A DNA stretch of 10,298 nt from Pseudomonadota bacterium (GCA_021795795.1 JAJYPA010000270.1:1-10298), one strand, 5' to 3'. Counted from the first letter of the stretch, positions 1-5,538 are shown. Numbers and translations: made by a program. Notes: generated by a model from the sequence alone, not told the origin.

Positions 1-24
1 AGAGGATGATGCGTTTCCGAATAG

Positions 25-41
25 GCCAAGGCAAGCTTGGC
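25..41. repeat. Short inverted repeat outside the tRNA remnant
   Basis: GCCAAG (25-30) and CTTGGC (36-41) form a perfect 6-bp stem with a 5-base loop. Read on the minus strand it lies about 40 bases downstream of the tRNA 3' end, where a transcript terminator could sit, but no T run follows it. It may be a weak terminator or chance. Confidence 0.25.
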
Positions 42-79
42 AGGACTTAGGAGCCACCGCACCCAATTATTGATTTATC

Positions 80-128
80 TGGTGCGCAGTACTGGAGTCG
101 AACCAGTGACCTTCGGCTTCGGAGGCAG
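80..128 (-). tRNA. Truncated tRNA-Arg(CCG) 3' half, probable attachment site
   Basis: Read on the minus strand, this stretch carries the 3' half of a tRNA. In order it has an anticodon loop CTCCGAA (anticodon CCG, arginine), the 3' side of the anticodon stem GCCGA, a five-base variable loop, and a T arm ACTGG-TTCGACT-CCAGT. It ends with the acceptor strand ACTGCGC, discriminator A and an encoded CCA. The 5' half (acceptor GCGCAGT, D arm) is absent. Even the 5' side of the anticodon stem carries a mismatch (TCTGC against GCCGA), so identity to a tRNA stops at about position 126. Tyrosine recombinases commonly integrate at tRNA 3' ends and leave such a 3' duplicate at the far end of the element. 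Given this orientation, the intact tRNA should lie to the right, with the element between. It is not a functional tRNA gene. No integrase gene is visible in the window. Confidence 0.8.
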
Positions 129-172
129 ATTTCATCCCTTTTCAAATCAATATGATACGCCACAATCCTTTG

Positions 173-188
173 TAAATATTGATATTTA
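173..188. repeat. AT-rich perfect inverted repeat near att site
   Basis: TAAATAT (173-179), a TG centre, then ATATTTA (182-188): a perfect 7-bp inverted repeat made only of A and T. It lies about 45 bases inside the attachment core. Recombinase arm sites, excisionase sites or IHF-bent DNA occur at such positions in tRNA-integrated elements, but the function here is inference. Confidence 0.4.
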
Positions 189-402
189 ATGCACGCCCAT
201 ACACGCTGAAACACGGACAAAAACAAAATCAGTGGAGCGAAATTGGAGCGCAGAACCGCCCCTCTGGAAACCGTTATTTTCTTTCCCTCACCCCGATGAA
301 CACCCAAGGTCAATCCGGCCCGGCTGACGTTCGCGCCATCGTAACATCAATCCCGCGCTCACAGTGACGGAGAAAGAAAACCGAACGGCCCTCCCCTCTC
401 CC

Positions 403-431
403 ACCATCGCAATGGTACTACCAACGATGGT
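403..431. repeat. Nested inverted repeat upstream of repA
   Basis: An outer stem ACCATCG (403-409) pairs with CGATGGT (425-431). Inside it TGGTA (413-417) pairs with TACCA (419-423) around a single C, so 12 base pairs form with a small bulge. It lies about 130 bases before the repA start. It could be an operator, a cruciform, or a hairpin in the leader of the rep mRNA. No T run follows, so it is not a standard terminator. Confidence 0.5.
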
Positions 432-558
432 CGCGCCGCCATTGCTGGAAACGGCGTCACCAGTCAGATTGGCTGGCTAAAATCTCCGGCGCTGAAAACC
501 CGCATCAGGTCCGACAAGTCCGTACAGATGGCATATCCACTCCTCAGGGAGCACTGCC

Positions 559-1698
559 ATGACTACACAGAACACCGAAGCCCGGAACCCCACTGTCCAG
601 TTGATTGACTGGGCCGACTTTGCCGACCCGCCACCGCCTGTGGACTGGCTGGTGGAGGGGATACTGCCCGCCGGGGTCGCCGGTGATGTATTCGGCCCCC
701 CGAACGCGGGCAAAAGTTCGCTGATCTACAGCCTCGCCGTTCATATCGCGGGAGGCAGTCCGACATGGTTTGGCCGGGCAATCAAGTCTGGGCGAGTGGT
801 CATCGTCGGCGGCGAGCACTCCGGGCGGGACGCACACTGGCGCAGCGCACATCGTTTCGTCGCTGAAGTCCTCCTGCCGCGCGGGCAGTTGTTCACCGTT
901 GACCAGACCCCGATCCTGAAGTGGCATAAGGGCTATACCAGCGACAAGACACAGGAGGGCTGGCACTACCGCCAGCCCGCGACGGGAACGGGGGAGCGAC
1001 TGAACCATCCCGGCGGCGCGGCCATCATCGAGAAGATCGCCGAGCTGCGCCCCGCACTAGTGATTTTTGATACCACGCTGGCGGTAGCGGAAGGGTGTAA
1101 TCAGCTAGACAACCCGCAGCAGTACGCCCTGAGCGAATTCATGCAAAAGAGAATCGTACCCGCTCTGCACGGTAGCACGGTCATTACGATCAGCCACACA
1201 AATCAGGCCAGCAGCAGTATGGAACTCACCCGTCGGCTGCATTATGAGGCCCGTGCGGGAGGAAATGGCGCACCCGGCGCATTCCGCTGGATGGCAGGAC
1301 TCACCAGAATACGGGATGCGGAGGACTGTGAGGCACTGGGAGACGTGATTGACGCACGGGACGTGAAACGTCGGTCATTCTTTGCCTTTGGGGTATCCAA
1401 GCACAACGAGGTCCGCCCAGCATGGACGAACGAAAACCCCGCCGTGTTTGAAACAATGGCGAATGGAAAGATCCTGATGGTCGCCAGCGGTGAGCAGGTC
1501 AAGGAGGCTCAAGAGGCCGCAGCCAGAAACAAGGAGGACAGCAAAGAAGACAGGCCGAAAAAAGCGAAAGGGAAAGCCGATCCGGCAAAGGGCAAGACCG
1601 AAGGCTACGACTACTATGCTCACAAGAATGGTGATGTCCGATACTCCAACAGCGTTTCCACAGCTTCCCCCGCATGGAATCACGGAGGGAATTTCTAA
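559..1698 (+). CDS. repA: RepA-type replicative helicase (AAA ATPase)
   Basis: A 379-residue P-loop ATPase of the kind used as replicative helicase by IncQ-type plasmids (RSF1010 RepA). That protein forms a hexamer which unwinds DNA at the origin. The Walker A motif GPPNAGKSS is at residues 46-54. A Walker B-like strand LVIFDTT falls near residue 170, and a later strand ending in SHTNQ matches the sensor strand (LHH-type) of RepA/RadA-like ATPases. The N-terminal segment ends in GILPAGVAG just before the P-loop, as in AAA_25-type RepA proteins. RSF1010 RepA is about 280 residues. The extra length here is largely a C-terminal tail of about 60-70 residues rich in lysine and alanine, followed by a Tyr/Asn-rich end. 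The start at 559 is supported by AGGGAG eight bases upstream. The stop codon overlaps the repC start (TAATG), so the two are probably translationally coupled. Family assignment rests on motifs and context, not on an alignment. Confidence 0.8.
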   Translation: MTTQNTEARNPTVQLIDWADFADPPPPVDWLVEGILPAGVAGDVFGPPNAGKSSLIYSLAVHIAGGSPTWFGRAIKSGRVVIVGGEHSGRDAHWRSAHRFVAEVLLPRGQLFTVDQTPILKWHKGYTSDKTQEGWHYRQPATGTGERLNHPGGAAIIEKIAELRPALVIFDTTLAVAEGCNQLDNPQQYALSEFMQKRIVPALHGSTVITISHTNQASSSMELTRRLHYEARAGGNGAPGAFRWMAGLTRIRDAEDCEALGDVIDARDVKRRSFFAFGVSKHNEVRPAWTNENPAVFETMANGKILMVASGEQVKEAQEAAARNKEDSKEDRPKKAKGKADPAKGKTEGYDYYAHKNGDVRYSNSVSTASPAWNHGGNF

Positions 1699-2492
1699 TG
1701 GCGAGGTGCCGGCAAGAGCAAAAACAGCGAAACACCAAATCCAAACCACCAGTCTGTGTCGCGCACGAAAGCAAGCTACCAGTATTCCAGCCGACCCGCA
1801 GGCCATCGCGGGTACGGCAACAGCGCTTCGATACGGCCCATGGTTCCGTGACCGTCACCGGCAAGCTGGGGCAGGGACACAGAGATGTTCTGGATGCCGT
1901 CATTGCTTGCTGCGAACGCTCCAAGCTCGAAGATGGGCGGCTGGCCGTACTGGTGGACCCTTACCAGTTACGAAAAATGGTGAGCAACGGCCGTGATGGT
2001 GGCATGTTCCCGTATGACCACATCCGGCGCCTGCTGCGGGATCTACGTATGGCGGAAGTGGACATGGACATGCCTGCACTCCAACTGCGCGTGACCGATG
2101 GCATTCTTGCCGATTTCGAAGAGTCCGCCATCACGAAAGAATCTGAACCATGGGCGTTTCAAACAACGAGCGGCAGCCCACGGCCCATGCTCAAAGTGAC
2201 CTTCGGCAAGAACTGGACACGCATGCTGGCAATGGATCTATCCGTGGTGTACCGGCTCCCTATCGTCATCGGAATGCGGCACGGGGCGTCACAGGCGACC
2301 GCCCGATATTGTCTGTCCCACAGAGAAGTCCACGATACCCTGGACGGAATATTGGTGAAAATTGGCTATGACCCGACTGGCAAGACGCCCAGAGCCGTCA
2401 ACAAGGTCAAAGCCGAGATCCGCAGCGATGCCGAAGCCTTGGCGGCACTGGGGGTGACGATCACGGAAAATGGCACGGTGCATCGCGGCTGA
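1698..2492 (+). CDS. repC: RepC-type replication initiator
   Basis: A 264-residue basic protein, probably the iteron-binding initiator that recruits RepA. The start at 1698 is chosen over the upstream in-frame ATG at 1674 because it overlaps the repA stop in TAATG and has GGAGGG seven bases upstream. Several stretches parallel RSF1010 RepC in order: LGQGHRDVLDAVIA (compare LGADDLRILQGLVAM), a central region with basic helices (DHIRRLLRDLRMAEVDM), a region around SQATARYCL followed by a turn with YDPTGKTP, and a C-terminal EALAALGVTITENG (compare PELVALGWTVTE). Its length (264 against 283) and position directly after repA also fit. The first 45 residues are Lys/Arg/Gln-rich and look disordered. 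Four iterons follow the stop codon within about 10 bases, as expected for its binding sites. The family assignment comes from remembered similarity and gene order; an HMM search would settle it. Confidence 0.7.
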   Translation: MARCRQEQKQRNTKSKPPVCVAHESKLPVFQPTRRPSRVRQQRFDTAHGSVTVTGKLGQGHRDVLDAVIACCERSKLEDGRLAVLVDPYQLRKMVSNGRDGGMFPYDHIRRLLRDLRMAEVDMDMPALQLRVTDGILADFEESAITKESEPWAFQTTSGSPRPMLKVTFGKNWTRMLAMDLSVVYRLPIVIGMRHGASQATARYCLSHREVHDTLDGILVKIGYDPTGKTPRAVNKVKAEIRSDAEALAALGVTITENGTVHRG

Positions 2493-2501
2493 CCGTTCGG
2501 T

Positions 2502-2594
2502 CGGGAACCCATATTCCCGTTAGGGGTGACCGGCGGGAACCCTTATTCCCGTCTCGGGAACCTTTATTCCCGTTCGAGGAACCCATATTCCCGA
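2502..2594. repeat. Four iterons, each an inverted repeat
   Basis: Four near-identical 19-base units start at 2502, 2534, 2555 and 2576. Their consensus is CGGGAACCCWTATTCCCGT; the third has CTT in the middle and the fourth has two changes at its left edge and one at its right. The last three are spaced exactly 21 bases apart, two helical turns, while the first is 32 bases from the second. Each unit contains GGGAA...TTCCC and so is itself a dyad, suggesting binding by an initiator dimer or by two monomers. The location directly after the RepC-like gene argues that they are its binding sites. IncQ iterons are 20-22 bases with similar tandem spacing. Confidence 0.85.
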
Positions 2595-2599
2595 CTCCT

Positions 2600-2633
2600 A
2601 TCAGGTATACATCAGGTATACCATCAGGCTGAC
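2600..2633. repeat. ATCAGGTATAC tandem direct repeats
   Basis: ATCAGGTATAC occurs at 2600-2610 and again directly after at 2611-2621, with a diverged third copy ATCAGGCTGAC at 2623-2633. The spacing is 11-12 bases, about one helical turn. They directly follow the iterons but differ from them in sequence, so a second protein, or a second binding mode of the initiator, may act here. The ATCAGGT core recurs at 2817 and 2953. Confidence 0.65.
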
Positions 2634-2655
2634 AGGTGTCAGCCCTGATGGGCTG
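2623..2655. repeat. Overlapping hairpins after the iterons
   Basis: ATCAGGCTGAC (2623-2633) pairs with GTCAGCCCTGAT (2638-2649) apart from one bulged C. Alternatively CAGCCC (2640-2645) pairs with GGGCTG (2650-2655) around TGAT. The two structures share bases and so exclude each other. With no T run this is a poor terminator. A single-strand initiation site or an origin hairpin, as at the IncQ ssi sites, is possible but unproven. Confidence 0.45.
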
Positions 2656-2792
2656 AACCTGCCAGCGTGGTATCGGAGTGGAGGGAAAAAGAAAAAGCCC
2701 CGAACCCATCCCTCCTCCCTTTCCCATTACCCATACCACCCGTTGCCGTGAACCGTGATAGCGCCGCCGTCACAGATGGGTGACAAGGCTCT

Positions 2793-2812
2793 CCCCCCCC
2801 CCCCCCAAAAAA
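2793..2812. repeat. C14 homopolymer followed by A6
   Basis: Fourteen C residues (2793-2806) run directly into six A residues (2807-2812), giving T6G14 on the minus strand. Such a long G tract is prone to slippage and may form quadruplex structure. It is in non-coding DNA, so it is not a coding phase switch. It could change spacing in the origin or block polymerases. Confidence 0.85.
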
Positions 2813-2816
2813 CCGT

Positions 2817-2971
2817 ATCAGGTCGTGCGCGTCCGAACAGGTGATGTCGGAGGCGTGCCCATGAATCCGCATGGTTCTCGCGCTTCGATACCCGCAAAGG
2901 CATTTGAAACGTGCGATCCGCAGTGCGCCGGAGCATGCCGCAGCAAATAGCGATCAGGTCCGTCGCGTCCG
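2817..2971. repeat. Pair of 19-base imperfect direct repeats
   Basis: ATCAGGTC-N3-CGCGTCCG occurs at 2817-2835 and at 2953-2971. The two copies match at 16 of 19 bases, differing only in the three central ones, and start 136 bases apart. They share the ATCAGGT core with the tandem repeats at 2600-2621. The conserved arms with a variable centre look like a protein-binding site. Confidence 0.55.
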
Positions 2972-2972
2972 G

Positions 2973-3000
2973 TATATGGATGTGATCACCCGATCACGCG
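2973..3000 (+). promoter_or_regulatory. Candidate promoter/operator of the stb-like operon
   Basis: TATATG (2973-2978) is a possible -10 element, without a convincing -35. It is followed by GATCAC at 2984-2989 and again at 2992-2997, eight bases apart; the first sits within the palindrome TGATCA. Repeats overlapping the expected transcription start of an operon whose first gene encodes a small DNA-binding protein suggest self-regulation. In R388, StbA binds direct repeats upstream of its own operon. This is inference. Confidence 0.35.
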
Positions 3001-3018
3001 ACTGAAAAGGAGTCAGCA

Positions 3019-3354
3019 ATGAGCAAGATGGAAGAGTTGGTGGCAAATGGTATGAACCCCCGGTACGTCACCCAGAAACTTATCGTGGATAACTATCACG
3101 ACATTCTGGTGGCCCGTGGCTACCGGCGCACCTGGCAGGAAATCGCGGAGGCGCTGGAGGTGCCGCACGGCAGGGTCGCCCTGGCATCGGCCTGGTCGCG
3201 CACCCGCAAGGCGGTGGCTTCCGGGAAACTGGTGATTCCGAAGCGGGCCGCCACGAAACCGGCGGGAGCTTCACCGGTCGGCTGGCGCGGGCCGCAGGCA
3301 CCGGATAACGCGCAGGACACAAAGAAGCAGTTGAGTCGTCTGGAAATTATCTAA
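3019..3354 (+). CDS. Small helix-turn-helix protein, StbA-like candidate
   Basis: A 111-residue basic protein. Residues about 33-56 (YRRTWQEIAEALEVPHGRVA) read as a helix-turn-helix: an amphipathic helix, a turn at EVPHG, then a recognition helix running into SAWSRTRKAV. The tail (residues about 73-111) is rich in Lys, Pro and Ala and probably flexible. The start has AAAGGAG seven bases upstream. It is the first gene of a tight operon with a ParA-like ATPase (13-base gap) and a membrane protein. By position and size it matches StbA of conjugative plasmids, a DNA-binding protein that regulates the operon and acts in plasmid segregation. I see no specific sequence signature of StbA, so the family is a context-based guess; a ParB-like centromere-binding role is the alternative. 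Confidence 0.6.
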   Translation: MSKMEELVANGMNPRYVTQKLIVDNYHDILVARGYRRTWQEIAEALEVPHGRVALASAWSRTRKAVASGKLVIPKRAATKPAGASPVGWRGPQAPDNAQDTKKQLSRLEII

Positions 3355-3367
3355 AGGAGATATTCAA

Positions 3368-4108
3368 ATGGAAAAGACGATGTTTGTTAGTCACGGTGAC
3401 AAGGGCGGCGTCGGCAAGTCAATGACGTCGGTGGTCATGGTCGAGCGTTTATTGATGGAAGGTGTTGAACGTCTGGCACTGATCGAGGGGGACGGACGTA
3501 ATCATGACGTGGGCGACCGGTATCAGGATGTCACGGAAATCCGTGCCGGTTTTCTGCCGCTCAATCGCCCAGGGGCAGAGGCCGCCAATGCCGTTACTCG
3601 TTTGGCGACCTGGATCGAAACCGAATCCCCGGACGCGCTGGTGGTCAATCTGCCTGGCAGCGCGGGGGAGACGCTCGATGACCTCAGCGGAATTTTGCGA
3701 GGAGTTTGCGATGGGCTGGGCATCCGGATGGTCGCCACATACTCGTTGGGAATGACGGACGCCCTGACCAACGGTATGGTTCTGTCCCTCAAGGAAGGAC
3801 TACTTGCGCATGTCGATCCAGCGAATCGCGCTGCGGTCTACCCGCTGTTCTCAGGCCCCAAGGAGTTCTTTCTTTGGTCCCGGTCGAAGGATCGCGCACG
3901 CTACCCGATGCGGGAGATCGAGATGCCCAGGTTTGGGGCCATCGCTTCGCTGGGAAAGATGCTCAACACGCCGGGGCGCATTGTGGAGCTTGGAGAGCGC
4001 GGCGCTCCGGGCTGGCTGATTGTAGATCGAATCAACGTGGCCGAGTGGATTCATGTCGCCATGCGGGCGATGGACCCCATCATGAAGGAGAGCGACGATG
4101 AAGCATGA
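3368..4108 (+). CDS. ParA/StbB-like P-loop ATPase
   Basis: A 246-residue cytoplasmic ATPase of the ParA/MinD superfamily. It has a deviant Walker A motif, KGGVGKSM at residues 12-19, with the signature lysine two residues before the GVGK core. The segment LALIEGDGRNHDVGDR (about 36-51) corresponds to the strand after helix 1 where these proteins coordinate magnesium. The Walker B-like strand LVVNLPGSAG (91-100) has Asn where most ParA proteins have Asp (compare IIIDxP). The start is backed by AAAGGAG nine bases upstream. The gene overlaps the next one by 11 bases. ParA-type proteins move or position DNA; StbB of R388-like plasmids is linked to conjugation and placement of plasmid copies. Lack of an obvious ParB partner and the StbA/B/C-like order favour StbB over a classical partition ATPase. 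Confidence 0.75.
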   Translation: MEKTMFVSHGDKGGVGKSMTSVVMVERLLMEGVERLALIEGDGRNHDVGDRYQDVTEIRAGFLPLNRPGAEAANAVTRLATWIETESPDALVVNLPGSAGETLDDLSGILRGVCDGLGIRMVATYSLGMTDALTNGMVLSLKEGLLAHVDPANRAAVYPLFSGPKEFFLWSRSKDRARYPMREIEMPRFGAIASLGKMLNTPGRIVELGERGAPGWLIVDRINVAEWIHVAMRAMDPIMKESDDEA

Positions 4109-4874
4109 TAACGGCAGTACCCCACGCGCTATAGCTATCGCGGCGGTGCCGGAACAGCAGCGGGCGGCACTTCTGGCCAAGGCCGCTGATCTGGGCATCC
4201 AGAGTCCGCAGGATGCCGTCTGGATACTCCTCGCCATGACCCTAGACGCCAGGGAACAGGTCGATACCGTGGCGGGGCAGGTCCAGGGCTTGCGGGAGGT
4301 TCTGGGCGATGGCCTGGTCGCATCGCAACAGCACAATGACCAGTTCCGCAAGGTGGCTGAATCCGCATCCAATCAGGCGGCACAGCATATCATCGCAGCA
4401 GGGGACAAGGCGGCCAGCGTCACCGGCAAGGCCATTACCGATGCGCTGGTCAAGGCGCAAGGCACCCTTGCGGACACCGTCAAAGGTGCCGGGGACCAGA
4501 CGGTCAGAAACCTCGCCAAGACCGCCGACAGCATGAAGGCGGACTTTGAACGGGCGATCCAGCAGGAGCGGTCCGCCATCGTCCAGCGCTTTTCCGATGC
4601 CGGAACGGCGGCGGTGAAGGATGCGGTCGCCAGCGACCGGCTCCACAATTTCTGGTCCGTCGCGCTGATCCTCCTCTTTTGTGTGTTTTCCGGTGCGGGC
4701 GTCCTGTATATCTGGCTGGAAAACGCGGCTCTCGTTGCCCCTGAGCCGTTGCTGCTTACTCGTCATGGCCATTTCGTTTGTAACACTTACGACCTGAAGC
4801 GGGGCGGAGAGACGTACATGTGCGAAATGCAGTCACCGCCGCCCTCTGATTCCGTGGAGCTGGCCGGACCCTGA
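4098..4874 (+). CDS. Coiled-coil membrane-anchored protein, StbC position
   Basis: A 258-residue protein of unknown function. Residues about 50-180 are almost wholly helical, with heptad-like Ala, Val and Leu and many Gln/Lys/Asp residues (for example QVQGLREVLGDGLV and KAITDALVKAQGTLADTVK), consistent with a long coiled coil or stalk. One membrane segment follows at about 185-207 (FWSVALILLFCVFSGAGVLYIWL). The remaining 50 residues hold two cysteines (C228 and C242) which could form a disulfide if periplasmic. No N-terminal signal peptide is seen. The start at 4098 has AAGGAG seven bases upstream and overlaps the ATPase gene by 11 bases, so translation is probably coupled. It may anchor the ATPase, or the plasmid DNA, at the membrane. 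It occupies the stbC position of an stbABC operon, but I cannot show homology. Confidence 0.65.
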   Translation: MKHDNGSTPRAIAIAAVPEQQRAALLAKAADLGIQSPQDAVWILLAMTLDAREQVDTVAGQVQGLREVLGDGLVASQQHNDQFRKVAESASNQAAQHIIAAGDKAASVTGKAITDALVKAQGTLADTVKGAGDQTVRNLAKTADSMKADFERAIQQERSAIVQRFSDAGTAAVKDAVASDRLHNFWSVALILLFCVFSGAGVLYIWLENAALVAPEPLLLTRHGHFVCNTYDLKRGGETYMCEMQSPPPSDSVELAGP

Positions 4875-4902
4875 ACGCAAGGAATCGCGCTGACCAATTG
4901 CC

Positions 4903-4930
4903 GCCGCCGAAGTCTGTTGGCGGCTTTTTT
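4903..4930 (+). terminator. Rho-independent terminator of the stb-like operon
   Basis: GCCGCC (4903-4908) pairs perfectly with GGCGGC (4919-4924) across a 10-base loop, followed at once by TTTTTT (4925-4930). It lies about 30 bases after the stop of the membrane-protein gene, on the same strand. Confidence 0.85.
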
Positions 4931-5153
4931 CTTCCGTGCCGCCAGTTCCTTTTCTCTTTCCATCCACCACATACCACCGGGAATGGACCGGCATGGTGCG
5001 GTTCCCCATGCGAATATGCGATGGACTGCGAAGGTATGGCAGAGTCCACCGGCCTTATGGCGGATTTATTCATTTTTTCGCATTTTCTCCGTCGGGTTAT
5101 CGTCATCGTTTCAGCGGGTTCTTGCGAGTTTATGCGGAGCGTGCGCGATGTTG

Positions 5154-5169
5154 CCGCGAATATTCGCGG
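5154..5169. repeat. 16-base perfect palindrome
   Basis: CCGCGAATATTCGCGG is a perfect palindrome of two 8-base arms centred on AATATT. Its flanks do not extend the symmetry. It is likely a binding site for a dimeric regulator, or an accessory site of the neighbouring candidate transfer origin. Confidence 0.6.
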
Positions 5170-5243
5170 GATGGGCGGCTTTGTGCAGTGCTTGGCAATC
5201 GCGGTCTGCTCCCTGAATGCAATGAAGGGCAGGGTAGGGGCAG

Positions 5244-5348
5244 GTAGGACCCGGCCCGCTGACGCGGACCAGTTCCTACAGCCCTCCCTGCTCAGGGCAA
5301 GCCCCGAGACCCCATCCTGCTTCGCGCTTCGCTTGTCGCAGGCTTGCC
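5244..5348. other. oriT: Candidate origin of transfer (oriT)
   Basis: Three layers of symmetry surround a nick-like site. First, GTAGGA (5244-5249) pairs with TCCTAC (5274-5279), enclosing a second stem CCGC-TGAC-GCGG. Second, GCCCT (5281-5285) pairs with AGGGC (5294-5298). Third, GGCAAGCC (5296-5303) pairs with GGCTTGCC (5341-5348) and encloses CATCCTGC (5313-5320), which fits the YATCCTG|Y nick consensus of IncP/MOBP relaxases. After the site comes a tandem GCTTCGC repeat (5319-5332), and CCTGC/GCAGG (5316-5320 and 5338-5342) can pair across it. An stb-like operon nearby fits, since stbABC flanks oriT in R388. No relaxase gene is visible, so the call is structural inference only; a short consensus alone occurs by chance (there is another inside hsdM). 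Confidence 0.4.
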
Positions 5349-5505
5349 GTTGACGATATTGTTGGCGCTCGGTGATGTCTCATCCGGCATGTCTAAAGTT
5401 CAGCTATCCGGGATAAAATGTCCAAAACAAGGGGACACCATTTGACTGAACGTTTACTCACAGTCGACGCAGGATAACCCGGAAGTCTGCAGGTAGAAAA
5501 TTACC

Positions 5506-5538
5506 GATACTTTATATAGTATGATACTGAGGAGCGGC
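5506..5538 (+). promoter_or_regulatory. Orphan promoter/operator-like patch with RBS
   Basis: GATACT occurs at 5506-5511 and 5523-5528, and ATACT/AGTAT form an inverted repeat at 5507-5522. TATAGT (5515-5520) inside it resembles a -10 element, and GAGGAG follows at 5530-5535 as a ribosome binding site would. No start codon or gene follows; the next codons run into a stop, and the next gene is on the other strand. It looks like the control region of a lost gene, such as a toxin-antitoxin operon, but it could be chance in AT-rich DNA. Confidence 0.3.

Larger units (their letters stand above)
130..558. other. Non-coding left end of the element
   Basis: No convincing gene is seen in these roughly 430 bases. 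Short open frames exist (for example 179-367) but lack a ribosome binding site and recognisable protein character. The stretch is AT-rich near the attachment site and becomes GC-rich toward repA. It holds the two inverted repeats listed separately (173-188 and 403-431). Attachment arm sites and the repA promoter and control region are expected here, but I cannot assign a clear -35/-10 pair. Confidence 0.5.
2493..3018. other. oriV: Candidate replication origin region (non-coding)
   Basis: A 526-base gene-free stretch between repC and the stb-like operon. In order it holds four iterons (2502-2594), three ATCAGG-type repeats (2600-2633), two overlapping hairpins (2623-2655), a purine-rich then pyrimidine-rich stretch (about 2676-2727), a C14A6 tract (2793-2812), a pair of 19-base direct repeats (2817-2835 and 2953-2971), and a GATCAC repeat pair just before the next operon. 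Iterons beside the initiator gene, hairpins and tracts of skewed composition are the usual ingredients of an iteron-controlled origin. Calling it oriV is inference. The right part must also carry the promoter of the operon starting at 3019. Confidence 0.6.

Noticed and set aside
80..160. A complete tRNA gene
   Set aside because: Bases beyond 128 cannot form the D arm or the 5' acceptor strand (GCGCAGT is absent), so only the 3' half is present.
179..367. 62-codon frame near the attachment site, and an ATG-less frame 345-620
   Set aside because: No ribosome binding site, no recognisable motif, and the first lies in likely attachment-site DNA.
1490..1996. 168-codon plus-strand frame across the repA/repC junction
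   Set aside because: It is in another frame over two well-supported coupled genes, and its Arg/Thr/Pro-rich sequence is typical of a shadow frame.
2502..2633. CRISPR array
   Set aside because: The repeats are 19 bases with gaps of only 2-13 bases, beside an initiator gene and with no cas genes; they are iterons.
4898..5353. 151-codon plus-strand frame and two overlapping ones (4917-5216, 4936-5247)
   Set aside because: They begin within or near the terminator hairpin and T run, have no ribosome binding site, and show no protein character. The region's inverted repeats explain it better.
5429..5441. AAGGGGACACCAT shared with the hsdM leader (8304-8316)
   Set aside because: One exact 13-base match within 10 kb is near chance expectation and the flanks diverge, so I do not call it a repeat or an insertion-sequence end.
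5385..5445. Insertion sequence end or transposase remnant
   Set aside because: The text around GGATAAAATGTCC is loosely reminiscent of some IS ends, but no terminal inverted repeat pair, target duplication or transposase fragment could be found.
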